This document shows positions 5,523 to 6,388 of a DNA stretch of 6,388 bases, piece after piece. Under the pieces are notes generated by a model, which was not told the origin of the DNA, searched no databases, and worked only from the letters and a program-made list of their open reading frames with translations. How positions within the stretch are numbered: position 1 is the first letter of the stretch; each line of letters starts with the position of its first letter. Location: assembly GCA_012511525.1 (NCBI GenBank), contig JAAZFW010000053.1, positions 1 to 6,388 of the forward strand, written 5' to 3'. This DNA is from Clostridiaceae bacterium. Its GTDB lineage: Bacteria > Bacillota > Clostridia > Saccharofermentanales > UBA5734. The translations under genes were made by a program, and so were the position numbers.

Positions 5523-6388
5523 ATGGACATGCGCCAGGAACCCCGTAAGCTGCGCGAGGAGCAGGAAACGGGCCTTAGCGGCTATGCGGCCCGCAGCGCC
5601 GACAGCTGGGGTCGGCTGCGCGACGAGCCTGAATGCTCGGTCCGGACCTGCTTTGAGCGCGATGTCGGCCGGATCATCTTCTCAATGGACTTTCGCCGTA
5701 TGCGCCACAAGACCCAGGTTTTCTTCAACCCGCAAAGCGACCACATCTGTACGCGCATGGAGCATGTGATCAGCGTCAACTACATCGCCGGCACCATCGG
5801 GCGGGTGCTTGGCCTGAACCTGGACCTGATCGAGGCGATCGCGCTCGGCCATGACCTGGGCCATGCCCCGTTCGGCCACAGCGGCGAGAAAAAGCTGGAC
5901 AGCTGCCTGAAAAACCGTGATCCGGCGCTGTTTTTCCAGCATGAGATGCACGGTTTGCGGGTGGTGGACCACCTCGCGCTGCACCACGGCCGGCCTGGCC
6001 TGAACCTGACATTCGAAGTTCGCGACGGCATTGCTAGCCATTGCGGCGAGACATACGACGTATATGTGCTGGTGCCGGACCGCGCCAAAACGCCGTCTGA
6101 CCTGGAGCAGCTGGCCCGCCTGCACGGCACGCCCGCGACGTTGGAAGGCTGCGTGGTCCGTCTGGCCGATAAGATCGCCTATGTCGGCCGCGACATCGAA
6201 GACGCCGCCCGCGCCGGCCTGATGGAATTCGACGACCTGCCCCAGGCGATCCAGTCCTCACTGGGACGCACGAACGGGGAGATCATCAACACCCTCGTGA
6301 TGGACATCATCCAGAACAGCTACGAGCAGGACGCCATCATCCTCAGCCGGGAACGCGGCGACAGCATGGAAGAGCTGCTTCGGGAAAA
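5523..6388 (+). CDS. dgt: dGTPase-like HD-domain phosphohydrolase, N-terminal part (cut by window edge)
   Basis: Role (family): dGTP triphosphohydrolases cleave dNTPs to a nucleoside and triphosphate and adjust dNTP pools. Seen: 288 uninterrupted codons to the right edge. Motifs: FRRMRHKTQVF (58-68, usually FRRLKHKTQVF); the metal-binding HD set H81 (in TRMEHVISV), H110-D111 and D216 (in LADKIAY); HDLGHAPFGHSGE (110-122) with H114 and H119; FQHEMHGLRVVDHLA (138-152), where the family usually has F-H-N-E-Q-S-L-R-V-V; and TLEGCVVRLADKIAYVGRDI (206-225). Start: GAGGTGA ends 6 bases before the ATG at 5523; a second ATG at 5529 is possible but worse spaced. Odd: about 25 extra residues (177-203) lie between HCGE and TLEG compared with the short clostridial dGTPase type, and the usual TRLTH reads TRMEH. 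It is a divergent subfamily, so substrate specificity is inferred and the symbol is tentative. Confidence 0.86.
   Translation, partial: MDMRQEPRKLREEQETGLSGYAARSADSWGRLRDEPECSVRTCFERDVGRIIFSMDFRRMRHKTQVFFNPQSDHICTRMEHVISVNYIAGTIGRVLGLNLDLIEAIALGHDLGHAPFGHSGEKKLDSCLKNRDPALFFQHEMHGLRVVDHLALHHGRPGLNLTFEVRDGIASHCGETYDVYVLVPDRAKTPSDLEQLARLHGTPATLEGCVVRLADKIAYVGRDIEDAARAGLMEFDDLPQAIQSSLGRTNGEIINTLVMDIIQNSYEQDAIILSRERGDSMEELLRE

Noticed and set aside
1..6388. A hidden defence, toxin-antitoxin, CRISPR or mobile gene system
   Set aside because: All long coding capacity is accounted for by five recognisable housekeeping genes, and the intergenic gaps (all under 300 bases) hold only promoters, hairpins and terminators. 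No repeat-spacer pattern, recombinase, transposase or small orphan gene with a good ribosome binding site was found.

Overview
The window is a stretch of ordinary bacterial chromosome. It is GC-rich (about 60 % by eye, with strong G/C preference at third codon positions). It carries five protein genes, two of them cut by the window edges. The long, two-domain type of ribosome hibernation factor, a PcrA-type helicase with a C-terminal Tudor-like domain, and strong purine-rich Shine-Dalgarno sites (GGGAGG, AAGGGAG, AAGGGGAGG, AAAGGAG, GAGGTGA) fit a GC-rich member of the Bacillota, probably Clostridia-like. This assignment is an inference from gene types, not from a marker gene.

Layout, left to right: (1) the first 58 codons of a family 2 glycosyltransferase, leftward from 176; (2) a divergent promoter region (177-341); (3) hpf, the long ribosome hibernation factor (342-878), closed by a textbook intrinsic terminator (915-944); (4) pcrA, a UvrD/PcrA DNA helicase (992-3343), whose extended -10 promoter begins on the last T of the hpf terminator; (5) a 202-base convergent gap (3344-3545) with three inverted-repeat structures, including an intrinsic terminator for leftward transcription and a 99-base near-palindrome next to the stop codon of the following gene; (6) a Na+/phosphate symporter with a PhoU-like C-terminal domain, leftward (5273-3546); (7) a divergent intergenic region (5274-5522) with a promoter for each neighbour and two small leader hairpins; (8) the first 288 codons of a dGTPase-like HD-domain phosphohydrolase (5523 to the right edge), which reads through the window end.

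Each gene looks like its own transcription unit: the strands alternate, and hpf and pcrA are separated by a terminator and a promoter. The genes are housekeeping: ribosome dormancy, DNA repair and replication, phosphate uptake and dNTP pool control. Their adjacency does not imply a shared pathway. I found no RNA gene, CRISPR array, insertion sequence with a transposase, prophage gene or defence system. I do not think a new biological system is encoded here. The most interesting unexplained element is the 99-base palindrome in the 3' region of the phosphate symporter gene. Smaller curiosities are the repeated use of extended -10 promoters without a clear -35, and the variant HD-domain phosphohydrolase.
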